DNA of 64,000 nt from Kluyvera cryocrescens NBRC 102467 (GTDB lineage: Bacteria > Pseudomonadota > Gammaproteobacteria > Enterobacterales > Enterobacteriaceae), in NCBI RefSeq assembly GCF_001571285.1, contig NZ_BCTM01000017.1, positions 61,610-125,609 of the forward strand. The letters run 5' to 3'. The translations under genes and the position numbers were made by a program. Shown here in pieces: positions 1 to 8,621 of the stretch. The stretch's first letter is position 1. The number at the start of each line of letters is the position of its first letter. The notes under the pieces were generated by a model that searched no databases, was not told the DNA's origin, and was given only the letters and a program-made list of their open reading frames with translations.

Positions 1-1
1 C

Positions 2-898
2 TCCAACGGCGGCGCTGCGTTCATCGCAGGCAAAGGCGTGAAAACTGACGTTCCTCAGGGTGCAGCAATCCTGGGCGCTATCTCTGGTGCGCACCACGTT
101 CACCAGATGGCTGAGCACTACGGTGTTCCAGTTATCCTGCATACCGACCACTGTGCGAAGAAACTGCTGCCGTGGATCGACGGTCTGCTGGACGCAGGTG
201 AAAAACACTTTGCCGCTACCGGTAAACCGCTGTTCTCTTCCCACATGATTGACCTGTCCGAAGAGTCCCTGCACGAAAACATCGAAATCTGCTCCAAGTA
301 CCTGTCCCGCATGTCCAAAATGGGCATGACTCTGGAAATCGAACTGGGTTGCACCGGCGGTGAAGAAGACGGCGTGGACAACAGCCACATGGACGCTTCT
401 GCACTGTACACTCAGCCAGAAGACGTTGATTACGCTTACACCGAGCTGAGCAAAATCAGCCCACGTTTCACCATCGCGGCTTCCTTCGGTAACGTACACG
501 GCGTGTACAAACCAGGTAACGTGGTTCTGACCCCAACTATTCTGCGTGATTCTCAGGACTATGTTTCTAAGAAACATAACCTGCCGCACAACAGCCTGAA
601 CTTCGTCTTCCACGGCGGTTCCGGTTCTTCTGCTCAGGAAATCAAAGACTCCGTAAGCTACGGCGTAGTGAAAATGAACATCGATACCGATACCCAGTGG
701 GCAACTTGGGAAGGTATCCTGAACTACTACAAAGAAAACGAAGCTTACCTGCAGGGTCAGCTGGGCAACCCGAAAGGCGAAGACCAGCCGAACAAGAAAT
801 ACTACGATCCACGCGTATGGCTGCGTGCCGCTCAGACCTCTATGATCGCCCGTCTGGAACAGGCTTTCTCTGAGCTGAACGCGAAAGACGTTCTGTAA
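2..898 (+). CDS. fbaA: Fructose-bisphosphate aldolase class II (5' end outside window)
   Basis: Cytosolic zinc enzyme that splits fructose 1,6-bisphosphate into dihydroxyacetone phosphate and glyceraldehyde 3-phosphate in glycolysis, and runs in reverse in gluconeogenesis. The open frame enters from the window edge, so roughly 60 N-terminal residues of the usual ~359 are missing. Visible family hallmarks are the zinc-ligand motif HTDHC near the start, NVHGVY in the middle and the FHGGSGS phosphate-binding loop. It ends with TAA at 896-898 and is followed by a strong terminator, so it is the last gene of its transcript. In E. coli it follows epd-pgk. The near-identity to enterobacterial FbaA over the visible part makes the call secure. 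Confidence 0.97.
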   Translation, partial: SNGGAAFIAGKGVKTDVPQGAAILGAISGAHHVHQMAEHYGVPVILHTDHCAKKLLPWIDGLLDAGEKHFAATGKPLFSSHMIDLSEESLHENIEICSKYLSRMSKMGMTLEIELGCTGGEEDGVDNSHMDASALYTQPEDVDYAYTELSKISPRFTIAASFGNVHGVYKPGNVVLTPTILRDSQDYVSKKHNLPHNSLNFVFHGGSGSSAQEIKDSVSYGVVKMNIDTDTQWATWEGILNYYKENEAYLQGQLGNPKGEDQPNKKYYDPRVWLRAAQTSMIARLEQAFSELNAKDVL

Positions 899-918
899 GA
901 AAAGACCGACTTTTCGGC

Positions 919-948
919 AAAAGCCCGCCTTCTGGCGGGCTTTTTTAT
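919..948 (+). terminator. Rho-independent terminator of fbaA
   Basis: A perfect 9-bp stem, AAGCCCGCC (921-929) with GGCGGGCTT (934-942), has a TTCT loop and runs into a T-rich tract. It sits 20 bases after the fbaA stop. Confidence 0.93.
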
Positions 949-1075
949 TGTCTTTTCAATGTTATGGTCAGGCATGGAAATGTGATCAATTTGGCAAAAT
1001 GCTAATTTTTTGTTTACTCTTTATACCTGCCTGTACTTTTACAGGCCGCTTTTTGTTTCCCATAAGGAATATTGA

Positions 1076-1939
1076 ATGGAAGATTTAAACGTTGTCGATA
1101 GCATAAATGGCGCTGGCTCCTGGCTGGTGCGTAATCAGGAATTACTGCTGAGTTATGCCGTCAATATCGTTGCGGCAATTGCCATCATTATCGTCGGGAT
1201 GATTGCGGCGCGCATTGTGTCGAATACCGTCAACCGTCTGATGCTGGCGCGTAAAATTGATGCGACCGTGGCGGATTTCCTTTCCGCGCTGGTGCGCTAT
1301 GCGGTTATCGCCTTTACGCTGATTGCCGCGCTGGGTCGCGTGGGCGTGCAGACGGCGTCGGTTATCGCCGTACTGGGTGCCGCCGGTTTGGCCGTTGGTT
1401 TGGCGCTACAAGGGTCGCTTTCCAACCTGGCTGCGGGCGTGCTGCTGGTTATGTTCCGTCCATTCCGTGCCGGTGAGTATGTGGACCTGGGTGGCGTCGC
1501 AGGGACGGTGCTGAGCGTGCAGATTTTCTCCACGACCATGCGTACCGTTGATGGCAAAATTGTGGTTATCCCGAACGGTAAAATTATCGCTGGGAACATT
1601 ATCAACTTCTCTCGTGAGCCAGCGCGTCGCAATGAATTTATTATCGGCGTTTCCTACGATGCGGATATTGATCAGGTTAAGCAGATCCTGACGCGGATCC
1701 TGGAGGCGGATAACCGCATTCTGAAAGACCGTGATATTACCGTGCGTTTAAATGAACTGGCACCGTCGTCCGTGAATTTTGTGGTTCGTGCCTGGAGCCT
1801 GAGCGGTGATCTGCAAAACGTCTACTGGGATGTGCTGGAACAGATTAAGCGCGAGTTTGATGCAAACGGAATCAGTTTTCCTTACCCGCAGCTCGATGTG
1901 AATATGAAGCCGGTAAACGCGCAGAATGAATCGGCGTAA
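1076..1939 (+). CDS. mscS: Small-conductance mechanosensitive channel MscS
   Basis: Inner-membrane homoheptameric channel that opens under membrane tension and releases solutes during hypo-osmotic shock. The 287 residues match the E. coli length (286) and open with the typical [16 protein letters not shown]. Three membrane helices fill about residues 25-125. The Gly/Ala-rich pore helix TM3 is clear ([19 protein letters not shown], about 98-116). The beta domain and the alpha/beta cytoplasmic cage follow, including the conserved PNGKI segment. The ATG at 1076 has an AAGGAAT ribosome site 6 bases upstream. A small CCTGTA/TACAGG hairpin (1030-1045) lies in the leader. It has its own terminator at 1984-2014 and appears monocistronic. 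Confidence 0.97.
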   Translation: MEDLNVVDSINGAGSWLVRNQELLLSYAVNIVAAIAIIIVGMIAARIVSNTVNRLMLARKIDATVADFLSALVRYAVIAFTLIAALGRVGVQTASVIAVLGAAGLAVGLALQGSLSNLAAGVLLVMFRPFRAGEYVDLGGVAGTVLSVQIFSTTMRTVDGKIVVIPNGKIIAGNIINFSREPARRNEFIIGVSYDADIDQVKQILTRILEADNRILKDRDITVRLNELAPSSVNFVVRAWSLSGDLQNVYWDVLEQIKREFDANGISFPYPQLDVNMKPVNAQNESA

Positions 1940-1983
1940 TATAGCCGCGCGATCGCCGGGTCAGTAAGAGGCGAACAACGATC

Positions 1984-2014
1984 AATGGCTTCTTTCGGGA
2001 GGCCATTTTTTTTA
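1984..2014 (+). terminator. Terminator of mscS
   Basis: Stem AATGGCTTCT (1984-1993) pairs with GGGAGGCCATT-type bases (1998-2007) around a TTCG loop and is followed by a run of T. It lies 45 bases after the mscS stop. Confidence 0.85.
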
Positions 2015-2259
2015 AGTGATATTCACGATGACGATAAGTTTTATTGAATGAATTTTCAGCGGTGATATTGGCAGAAGAAAGTTTACTTCTGTATTGATAA
2101 TGCGTGCTGCTGCAATAGTCGTCAGGTTTTAAAGCCAGTACACTCTTTGCGGAAGTTGCACAACATTACCGCGAATGAATCAGCGCTTGCCGTTTGAGCT
2201 TGTTTTAATTCCCAAGGCCTGGCCACAGGCGCTGAATTCGTGAAAACATAAAATAATGA
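2015..2259. other. Gene-free stretch before the small orphan gene
   Basis: No convincing coding frame or RNA is visible here. The only structure noted is a spaced inverted repeat: the CAGCGC block around 2181-2186 and the GCGCTG block around 2229-2234. It has no obvious function. Confidence 0.4.
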
Positions 2260-2595
2260 ATGACAGTCACTGAAATGTTTATTCCGAAAGCTTACTTACT
2301 CAACCAGACTTACAAAAAACATCGTTCCGATCTGTCTCAGCGTATCGCTAATGAGAAAGCGCTGATCTCTGGAGACCTGGTACGTTTGTTAAGGGATCCT
2401 AAAAAGCATAAGAGGGGGGTTGTCTCTGCTTTTTTCAGCCGGGAGAAATTCCCGATTCTGGGTAACGAAGGCGCTGAAGAGGAGCTGGAGAAAATCATGA
2501 AACTGTTTCGCGACTCCGGCTATCAAGTCTCTTTGGAAAAGTCGGATGATGGATTCTCACTCGACCTCGACTGGACGGAAGCGGGTATCTCCTGA
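2260..2595 (+). CDS. Small protein of unknown function
   Basis: An 111-residue cytosolic protein that I do not recognise. It has no signal peptide or membrane segment. The sequence is charged: a basic middle (DPKKHKRG, about 47-54) and an acidic C-terminal half (EGAEEELEKIMKLF, about 71-84) that looks helical. The start is uncertain: ATG at 2260 and a second in-frame ATG at 2275 both lack a clear ribosome site. It lies alone between mscS and the TRAP receptor remnant, a position empty in E. coli K-12, so it may be part of a small inserted segment. The frame is long for its surroundings and ends just before a hairpin at 2628-2657, which supports a real gene. Confidence 0.5.
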   Translation: MTVTEMFIPKAYLLNQTYKKHRSDLSQRIANEKALISGDLVRLLRDPKKHKRGVVSAFFSREKFPILGNEGAEEELEKIMKLFRDSGYQVSLEKSDDGFSLDLDWTEAGIS

Positions 2596-2627
2596 AGATT
2601 GACCTGCTGAAATATTAGAGAATGGTT

Positions 2628-2657
2628 CAGAGAGTTTCTTCGGCGGAGAACTCTCTG
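2628..2657. repeat. Hairpin between the orphan gene and the TRAP remnant
   Basis: CAGAGAGTT (2628-2636) is the reverse complement of AACTCTCTG (2649-2657), with further pairing near the loop. There is no T run on either side, so it may be a weak two-way terminator. Confidence 0.5.
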
Positions 2658-2660
2658 TAA

Positions 2661-3254
2661 TTACTCTACGGACTTTAGCTGATCGGGCACCGCGTTAAGA
2701 ATATCCGCTGTCTTTTATGACCCTCTTACTTTCTGACTCGCTACCCAGGCCGCCTGAACGGTCTGGTATTGGCTGATGTTGTGCCCGCTTTCCAGCTCGC
2801 TCGGCGTCAGAATTCGAGCATGTGCACCATGCTGATTCATCTGGCTCATCATCTCTTTCTGGCTGCTATTCAGGGTGATGCCCAGCATTTTCTTCGTGCG
2901 TTTAGCGGCGCGGTGAATGGCCTGCTGGTCTTCCTTCGCCAGGCTTTCCCTGCGCTGTTTATTGATCACCAGCAGATAGACGTGACCGTTGGGATACGCG
3001 GACCTCTTTGGCTGCCTGCCAGGCCTGAATTTCGTCGCCGCTGTCCAGATTAACCAGCAGTCCGTTCAGCTTTCCGTCACGTAATGCCTCAGTAATCTGC
3101 GTATTCCATGGCATTTCTACGACGCCGGCCCCTGCATTTTCCAGAAAGGGCTGATGCCAGAAGCTGGCGGTGCGCCAGGTGGTATTACAATTGCAGACTA
3201 TGCCGAGGACATCAGGCCGAGCAATATCAATGCAAAAATGGCCTTAAGTTTCAT
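2661..3254 (-). pseudogene. Remnant of a TRAP-type DctP solute receptor gene
   Basis: Read on the minus strand, ATG at 3254 has a good ribosome site (AGGACAG) and begins a signal peptide (MKLKAIFALILLGLMSSA) that hits TAG at once. After a jump in frame, sequence typical of the DctP receptor C-terminal half follows (TTWRTASFWHQPFLENAGAG, then EMPWNTQITEALRDGKLNG). A second frameshift near 2970-3000 leads to VYLLVINKQRRESLAKED and QAAWVASQ. A TAA at 2715-2717 interrupts the tail, which continues as DILNAVPDQL to TAA at 2661-2663. About 180 codons remain of the usual ~330. Two frameshifts, two stops and a large internal deletion rule out function. No partner DctQ/DctM genes are present. Confidence 0.75.
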
Positions 3255-3447
3255 AATCTGTCCTTGAATCTCTGAAATGAGAGGGCGGGTGAAGCGAGTA
3301 AAATGCAGCATTAATGAATGAATATGCATTGCTTGTTTGTTGTTCGTTATTAGACTTGTTAATAAGTGATTAGAAATATCAATTTCATCTAATGATTGGC
3401 CCGAGTTATAGTCTCGCCATCGCTCCTTTCTGATGAGATGTTAATTC

Positions 3448-4083
3448 GTGATAACTTATTATTTTCAAGGTCTTATGCTTGGTGCAGCCATGATTCTGCC
3501 GCTCGGGCCGCAAAATGCCTTTGTAATGAATCAGGGGATTCGCCGCCAGTATCATTTAATGATTGCGCTGCTGTGCGCGGTGAGTGATTTGCTGCTGATT
3601 TGCGCCGGTATTTTTGGCGGCAGCGCGCTGCTGATGTCATCTCCGTGGCTACTGGCGTTGGTGACATGGGGAGGCGTCGCCTTCTTACTGTGGTACGGTT
3701 TTGGGGCACTGAAAACGGCCATGGGCAGCAATATTGAGCTGGCCAACGCCGAAGTGATGAAGCAGGGGCGCTGGAAGATTATCGCCACCATGCTGGCGGT
3801 GACCTGGCTAAACCCACACGTGTATATCGACACCTTTGTCGTGCTGGGGAGCCTGGGAGGGCAACTGGACGTTGAGCCAAAACGCTGGTTTGCGCTGGGC
3901 ACCATCAGCGCTTCGTTCCTGTGGTTCTTTGCATTGGCACTGTTAGCGGCCTGGCTGGCGCCGCGTCTGCGGACGGCGAAAGCACAGCGCATTATTAACC
4001 TGGCCGTCGGCATCGTCATGTGGCTTATCGCATTTCAGTTGGCAAAAGAGGGCGTTGGGCACCTGCAGGCACTTCTTAACTAA
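3448..4083 (+). CDS. argO: L-arginine exporter ArgO
   Basis: Inner-membrane LysE-family exporter that removes excess arginine and the toxic analogue canavanine. The 211 residues equal the E. coli length, with about six hydrophobic helices and the family signature [19 protein letters not shown] near residues 12-30. The start is GTG at 3448 (MITYYFQG), placed by alignment to the E. coli N-terminus, which is also GTG. In E. coli transcription depends on ArgP with arginine and is blocked by lysine. argP lies two genes downstream on the opposite strand, and the 193 bases upstream of argO are free for such control. Confidence 0.96.
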   Translation: MITYYFQGLMLGAAMILPLGPQNAFVMNQGIRRQYHLMIALLCAVSDLLLICAGIFGGSALLMSSPWLLALVTWGGVAFLLWYGFGALKTAMGSNIELANAEVMKQGRWKIIATMLAVTWLNPHVYIDTFVVLGSLGGQLDVEPKRWFALGTISASFLWFFALALLAAWLAPRLRTAKAQRIINLAVGIVMWLIAFQLAKEGVGHLQALLN

Positions 4084-4168
4084 GCGTCATCTGATGGACT
4101 TTCATCGGACAACGGCTAAGCTTGCAGGCAAGACCCCGTTGTCGGGTGATAACCATGGAGATACAACA

Positions 4169-4927
4169 GTGAAGTTTAAAGTGATGGCTCTGGCTGCAGT
4201 AATCGGGTTTAGCGCAATGTCAGTGCAGGCAAATGAGTTGCCGGATGGTCCACATATTGTCACGTCAGGGACGGCGAGCGTGGATGCGGTACCGGATATC
4301 GCGACGCTTTCTATCGAAGTGAATATTGCGGCTAAGGACGCTGCCAGCGCTAAAAAACAGGCTGACCAGCGTGTTGCGCAATATCTCTCCTTCCTTGAGC
4401 AAAACGGTGTAAACAAGAAAGATATCAGTTCAGCCAATCTGCGCACTCAGCCGGATTATGACTACCAGAATGGGAAAAGCGTGCTGAAGGGGTATCGTGC
4501 GGTGCGTACCGTTGAGGTGACGTTGCGCCAGTTGGATAAACTTAATTCTCTGCTCGACGGCGCATTGAAAGCCGGATTGAATGAGATCCGTTCGGTCTCG
4601 CTGGGCGTCGCGCAGCCGGACGCATACAAAGATAAGGCACGCAAAGCCGCCATTGACGATGCCATTCATCAGGCGCAGTCGCTGGCATCTGGGTTCCACA
4701 GCAAGCTGGGGCCGGTATACAGCGTGCGTTACCACGTTTCTAATTACCAGCCGAGCCCGATGGTGCGCATGATGAAGGCTGACGCAGCGCCAGTTTCCGC
4801 ACAGGAAAGCTATGAGCAGGCCACCATTCAGTTTGCCGATCAGGTTGATGTTGTGTTCCAACTGCAGCCTGAACAGGCCGCAGCTCCCGCTCCGGCAGCA
4901 GCACCTGCTCCCGCAGCAGCGAAGTAA
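4169..4927 (+). CDS. yggE: SIMPL-domain periplasmic protein YggE
   Basis: Periplasmic protein of the SIMPL (DUF541) family. In E. coli it has been linked to lower oxidative stress, but its biochemical role is unclear. GTG at 4169 is chosen because it starts a clean signal peptide (MKFKVMALAAVIGFSAMSVQA) matching E. coli YggE, with GGAGAT upstream. An earlier in-frame ATG at 4055 overlaps argO and is not needed. Mature residues start at NELPDGPHIV, followed by the SIMPL fold. The C-terminus is an Ala/Pro repeat (PAPAAAPAPAAAK) that is longer than in E. coli and probably disordered. The two-way terminator shared with argP follows. Confidence 0.94.
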   Translation: MKFKVMALAAVIGFSAMSVQANELPDGPHIVTSGTASVDAVPDIATLSIEVNIAAKDAASAKKQADQRVAQYLSFLEQNGVNKKDISSANLRTQPDYDYQNGKSVLKGYRAVRTVEVTLRQLDKLNSLLDGALKAGLNEIRSVSLGVAQPDAYKDKARKAAIDDAIHQAQSLASGFHSKLGPVYSVRYHVSNYQPSPMVRMMKADAAPVSAQESYEQATIQFADQVDVVFQLQPEQAAAPAPAAAPAPAAAK

Positions 4928-4940
4928 TCAACGCTAGAAT

Positions 4941-4973
4941 AAAAAAGCCCTCGCGATGCGAGGGCTTTTTTTT
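4941..4973. terminator. Two-way terminator between yggE and argP
   Basis: AAAAAAGCCCTCGC pairs with GCGAGGGCTTTTTTTT around an AT-centred loop. A-rich and T-rich flanks allow termination of both convergent genes. Confidence 0.95.
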
Positions 4974-4977
4974 GGCC

Positions 4978-5871
4978 TTAATCCTGACGCAGGACTTTAT
5001 GTCCGTAGGCGAGTAGGGCATCGGTCACTTTGCGCATCATGCGGCTTTCTGGCGCAAAGCGGTGCCAGTACAGCATACGGCGTTGGAACAGCCCTGGGGT
5101 GAGATCGATGAGCTCGCCGCTGGCCAGCTCTTTCTCGATTTGCAAATGTGGGATCATGCAACAGGTCGTGCCCTGTCGCGCCAATTGAACGAAGGCTTCC
5201 GACGAGTTAACAATATGGCAGGGAACGCTGCCCGGCGGCAGGTCGAAATTCTGTTGCAAGAATGCCTGGTGCATATCGTCGAGATGGTCAAAGGCGACGG
5301 CAGGGGCCTTCAGTAGCGCAGAGCGCGTTACGCCATTAGGGAAATAGCGTTCGGCGAAGGCTTTGGAGCCGACGAAAAGGTAATCAAGCGCCCCGAGCTG
5401 ATCGACCAGACAGCTTGGCAATGCCTGCGGTTGGATACTCACCGCGCCAACCACTTCACCGCGACGCAGACGTTCCTGGGTGCGTGTTTCATCTTCCACC
5501 TGAAGGTTGAGGCGGATTGGGGAGTTGTTCAGAACTTCCGATAAAGCCGGCAGCAGCCAGGTAGCCAGACTGTCGGCGTTGACCGCCAGCGATAGCAGCA
5601 GCGGCGTTGAACCGGTTTGCTCATCACCCAGCCACTCTTCTTCCAGCAGCTCAACCTGACGCAGTAACGCCAGCAGCTTTTGCCCCTGTTCGGTTGGGCG
5701 GGGCGGAACAGTACGTACCAGCAGCGGCTGGCCGAACATATTCTCCAGCTGCTTAATGCGCTGCGAAACGGCGGACTGAGTAATGCACAGTTTCTGCGCG
5801 GCGCGTTCAAACCCACGTTCCCTGATAACGGCATCCAGCGCCTGTAGTGTTCTGTAGTCCGGACGTTTCAT
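4978..5871 (-). CDS. argP: LysR-type regulator ArgP
   Basis: DNA-binding regulator that activates argO with arginine and controls several amino-acid and replication genes in E. coli. The 297 residues match E. coli exactly in length. The winged helix-turn-helix lies at about 5-60 ([20 protein letters not shown]), followed by the effector-binding domain with [15 protein letters not shown]. The start is set at MKRPDYRTL (5871). An upstream in-frame Met would add 12 residues not found in homologues. The gene is convergent with argO-yggE and divergent from rpiA. Confidence 0.96.
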   Translation of the reverse strand: MKRPDYRTLQALDAVIRERGFERAAQKLCITQSAVSQRIKQLENMFGQPLLVRTVPPRPTEQGQKLLALLRQVELLEEEWLGDEQTGSTPLLLSLAVNADSLATWLLPALSEVLNNSPIRLNLQVEDETRTQERLRRGEVVGAVSIQPQALPSCLVDQLGALDYLFVGSKAFAERYFPNGVTRSALLKAPAVAFDHLDDMHQAFLQQNFDLPPGSVPCHIVNSSEAFVQLARQGTTCCMIPHLQIEKELASGELIDLTPGLFQRRMLYWHRFAPESRMMRKVTDALLAYGHKVLRQD

Positions 5872-6084
5872 TGCTCTGAGGTACTCCCGTATAGGTGTTA
5901 TCTGCACTATGACATAAATTTACCGTAGATACAGACGAAAATGGTTTGCAGATTACCGTGACATTGCTCACGTGTTGACGTTGTCATCCGCGATGCCCCT
6001 CCTGAGACCGGCCCGTGACTCGAATTGTTGCAGAGTTCTGTTCTATAATGCGCGCAGATGAATGACACCACAGGCGAAACGATC

Positions 6085-6744
6085 ATGACGCAGGATGAAC
6101 TGAAAAAAGCAGTTGGCTGGGCAGCCCTTCAATACGTACAGCCGGGTACGATTGTGGGTGTGGGTACGGGATCTACCGCGGCGCACTTTATCGATGCGCT
6201 GGGCACCATGAAAGGACAGATCGAAGGCGCTGTCTCCAGCTCTGATGCCTCTACCGAGAAATTGAAAAGCCTCGGCATCACCGTGTTCGATCTGAATGAA
6301 GTTGACCGCTTAGGTATCTATGTCGATGGTGCGGATGAGATCAACGGCCACATGCAGATGATCAAAGGCGGCGGTGCGGCGCTGACGCGCGAAAAAATTA
6401 TTGCGTCCGTGGCGGATAAATTTATCTGTATCGCCGATGCCTCGAAGCAGGTCGATATCCTGGGCAACTTCCCACTGCCGGTGGAAGTTATTCCAATGGC
6501 GCGTAGCGCAGTGGCCCGTGAGCTGGTCAAACTGGGCGGTCGTCCGGAATATCGTCAGGGTGTGGTTACCGACAATGGTAACGTGATCCTTGATGTTCAC
6601 GGCCTGGAAATTCTGGATGCTATTGCTCTGGAAAACGCCATCAATGCGCTTCCTGGCGTCGTCACCGTTGGCCTGTTCGCTAACCGCGGCGCTGACGTAG
6701 CGCTGATCGGTACCGCCGATGGCGTAAAAACTATCGTGAAATGA
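6085..6744 (+). CDS. rpiA: Ribose-5-phosphate isomerase A
   Basis: Cytosolic enzyme of the non-oxidative pentose phosphate pathway that interconverts ribose 5-phosphate and ribulose 5-phosphate. The 219 residues match E. coli RpiA from [12 protein letters not shown]. Conserved stretches include [13 protein letters not shown] (about 26-38), the DGADE catalytic loop (about 81-85) and [12 protein letters not shown] (about 94-105). An earlier in-frame ATG at 6058 would add nine residues that are absent from homologues. The gene is divergent from argP, has its own terminator at 6751-6785 and stands alone ahead of serA. Confidence 0.97.
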   Translation: MTQDELKKAVGWAALQYVQPGTIVGVGTGSTAAHFIDALGTMKGQIEGAVSSSDASTEKLKSLGITVFDLNEVDRLGIYVDGADEINGHMQMIKGGGAALTREKIIASVADKFICIADASKQVDILGNFPLPVEVIPMARSAVARELVKLGGRPEYRQGVVTDNGNVILDVHGLEILDAIALENAINALPGVVTVGLFANRGADVALIGTADGVKTIVK

Positions 6745-6750
6745 TCTGAT

Positions 6751-6785
6751 CCGGGGGGAATGACAATTTCCCCTGTTTTTTTTAT
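6751..6785 (+). terminator. Terminator of rpiA
   Basis: GGGGAA (6755-6760) pairs with TTCCCC (6768-6773), followed by TG and a run of eight or more T. Confidence 0.85.
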
Positions 6786-6795
6786 TTAGGCCAAA

Positions 6796-6817
6796 TTTGG
6801 TGACTTGTGTCACATTT
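6796..6817 (+). promoter_or_regulatory. Candidate CRP site upstream of serA
   Basis: The sequence GGTGA-N6-TCACA (6799-6814) with T-rich flanks differs from the CRP core TGTGA-N6-TCACA at one base. It lies about 195 bases before the serA start. CRP and Lrp are known to act on serA in E. coli. Assignment here rests on the motif alone. Confidence 0.5.
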
Positions 6818-7009
6818 ACAACCCCTTCCTTATTAACATCCCACGTTTAGTTTCTGCTTTAGCATTTTATGCTGGCATTTTGCTCTGCATGACGCTTCTT
6901 CATGACCCCGACGCAAACGTTCATATTGCCGCAATATTTATTTTTGATATGTTGCTTAGATGAACTTTCGTTCAGCACAACATCAGTAAAACAAAGACAG
7001 GACGGGGAA

Positions 7010-8242
7010 ATGGCTAAGGTATCACTGGAAAAAGACAAAATTAAGTTTCTGCTGGTTGAAGGCGTGCACCAGAAGGCGCTGGATAGCCTTCGCGCTGCAG
7101 GTTACACCAATATCGAATTTCACAAGGGTGCGCTGGATACCGAACAGCTGAAGGAGTCGATCCGTGATGCTCATTTCATCGGCCTGCGATCCCGCACGCA
7201 TCTGACGGCAGAGGTTCTCGCCGCCGCAGAAAAACTGGTCGCTATTGGCTGTTTCTGTATTGGTACTAACCAGGTTGATCTGAAAGCAGCGGCAAAACGC
7301 GGCGTGCCCGTGTTTAACGCCCCCTTCTCCAACACACGTTCCGTGGCGGAGTTGGTGATTGGCGAACTGCTGCTGCTGCTTCGTGGCATTCCAGAAGCTA
7401 ACGCCAAGGCGCACCGCGGCGTGTGGAATAAGCTGGCTGCGGGCTCCTATGAAGCGCGCGGTAAAAAATTGGGCATCATTGGTTATGGCCACATCGGTAC
7501 GCAGCTTGGGATTCTGGCTGAATCGCTGGGGATGCACGTCTTCTTCTACGACATCGAAAGCAAACTGCCGCTGGGCAATGCCACGCAGGTGCAGCATCTT
7601 TCCGATTTGCTGAACATGAGCGATGTGGTGAGCCTACACGTGCCGGAAAATGCGTCTACCAAGAACATGATGGGTGCGGAAGAGCTGGCGCTGATGAAGC
7701 CTGGCGCGCTGTTGATTAACGCCTCTCGCGGCACGGTTGTTGATATCCCGGCGCTGTGTGCGGTGCTGGCGAGCAAACACCTGGCCGGTGCCGCCGTTGA
7801 CGTTTTCCCAACGGAGCCTGCAACTAATAGCGAACCGTTCACGTCGCCGCTGTGTGAATTCGACAACGTGATCCTGACTCCGCACATTGGGGGATCTACT
7901 CAGGAAGCGCAAGAAAATATCGGTCTGGAAGTGGCGGGCAAACTGGCCAAGTACTCCGACAATGGCTCGACGCTGTCTGCGGTGAATTTCCCTGAAGTAT
8001 CGCTGCCGCTGCACGGCGGACGCCGTCTGCTGCACATCCATGAAAACCGTCCGGGCGTACTGACTGCGCTGAACCAGATCTTTGCTGAGCAGGGCGTCAA
8101 CATTGCCGCACAGTATCTGCAAACGAACTCAGATATGGGTTATGTGGTTATCGATATTGAAGCGGAAGAAGATGTGGCCGAGAAAGCCCTACTGAGCATG
8201 AAGGCGATTCCTGGCACTCTGCGCGCTCGCCTGCTGTACTAA
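7010..8242 (+). CDS. serA: D-3-phosphoglycerate dehydrogenase
   Basis: First enzyme of serine synthesis. It oxidises 3-phosphoglycerate with NAD and is inhibited by serine. The 410 residues equal the E. coli length. The N-terminal substrate part is followed by a Rossmann NAD domain (GIIGYGHIGTQLGILAESLG, about 157-176) and the catalytic region ending in TPHIGGST (about 291-298). The C-terminal ACT domain binds serine (about 339-410, beginning near HENRPGVL). ATG at 7010 has GGGGAAATGG context. A longer in-frame extension to 6902 is rejected because homologues start at MAKVSLEKDKIK. The 265-base upstream gap carries the rpiA terminator and a CRP-like site. Confidence 0.97.
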   Translation: MAKVSLEKDKIKFLLVEGVHQKALDSLRAAGYTNIEFHKGALDTEQLKESIRDAHFIGLRSRTHLTAEVLAAAEKLVAIGCFCIGTNQVDLKAAAKRGVPVFNAPFSNTRSVAELVIGELLLLLRGIPEANAKAHRGVWNKLAAGSYEARGKKLGIIGYGHIGTQLGILAESLGMHVFFYDIESKLPLGNATQVQHLSDLLNMSDVVSLHVPENASTKNMMGAEELALMKPGALLINASRGTVVDIPALCAVLASKHLAGAAVDVFPTEPATNSEPFTSPLCEFDNVILTPHIGGSTQEAQENIGLEVAGKLAKYSDNGSTLSAVNFPEVSLPLHGGRRLLHIHENRPGVLTALNQIFAEQGVNIAAQYLQTNSDMGYVVIDIEAEEDVAEKALLSMKAIPGTLRARLLY

Positions 8243-8253
8243 TCTTTCCTTCA

Positions 8254-8280
8254 CGGGCAGGCTAATGGCCTGCCCGTATT
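8254..8280 (+). terminator. Terminator-like hairpin after serA
   Basis: CGGGCAGGC (8254-8262) pairs perfectly with GCCTGCCCG (8268-8276), but only a short T-rich tail (TATT) follows. Confidence 0.65.
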
Positions 8281-8427
8281 CCGTCTGCCCTCCCTGCGTC
8301 ATCTCCCTTTCTGCAACCGATACATCTCAGTTACGAGCCTCGCCGCAAACGGTGATGAAAGGCTTCGCTGGGCCTTGTTCACGTGAGAAAGCCACTGACG
8401 ATAGAGGCTCTGCATGGGGCTGATACG

Positions 8428-8573
8428 GAAGAGCCCCTACCGAAGCAGGGGCTCTTAAAAGGAAGGGATAATGATGAGACTCGTCATCATGCTGCTGATT
8501 CTGTTAATCATCGCTTGCCCAGCATATTAACAGTATTTACGCAGGAGGGAGGTTAGCCTCCCTCACCCTTTAC
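8428..8573 (-). ncRNA. Sib-type antisense RNA (antitoxin of the Ibs peptide)
   Basis: The minus strand opposite the small toxin frame reads AAGGGTGAGGGAGG at its start, near 8570. A GGGAGG/CCTCCC hairpin follows, then full complementarity to the toxin frame and its ribosome site. It ends in a strong hairpin, AGAGCCCCT paired with AGGGGCTCT (8431-8454). Length (about 145 nt), order of elements and position between serA and fau match SibC of E. coli, which base-pairs with ibs mRNA and blocks its translation. Ends are estimated from structure, not mapped. Confidence 0.75.
8471..8530 (+). CDS. ibsC: Ibs-type toxic membrane peptide (type I toxin)
   Basis: A 19-residue hydrophobic peptide, MMRLVIMLLILLIIACPAY, that would span the inner membrane. 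Ibs peptides of E. coli have the same length, the same MM start, a basic third residue, a Leu/Ile/Val core and an AY end, and they depolarise the membrane when overproduced. A very strong ribosome site (AAGGAAGG, 8459-8466) precedes ATG 8471, and a GAGCCCCT/AGGGGCTC hairpin lies just before it in the leader. The Sib-like antisense RNA is encoded opposite. The serA-fau position is that of ibsC/sibC in E. coli, here with a diverged peptide. Confidence 0.8.
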   Translation: MMRLVIMLLILLIIACPAY

Positions 8574-8621
8574 CGGGGAATTTAGGTCAAAAATACAGCG
8601 CTGTCGATCGATGGAAAATGG

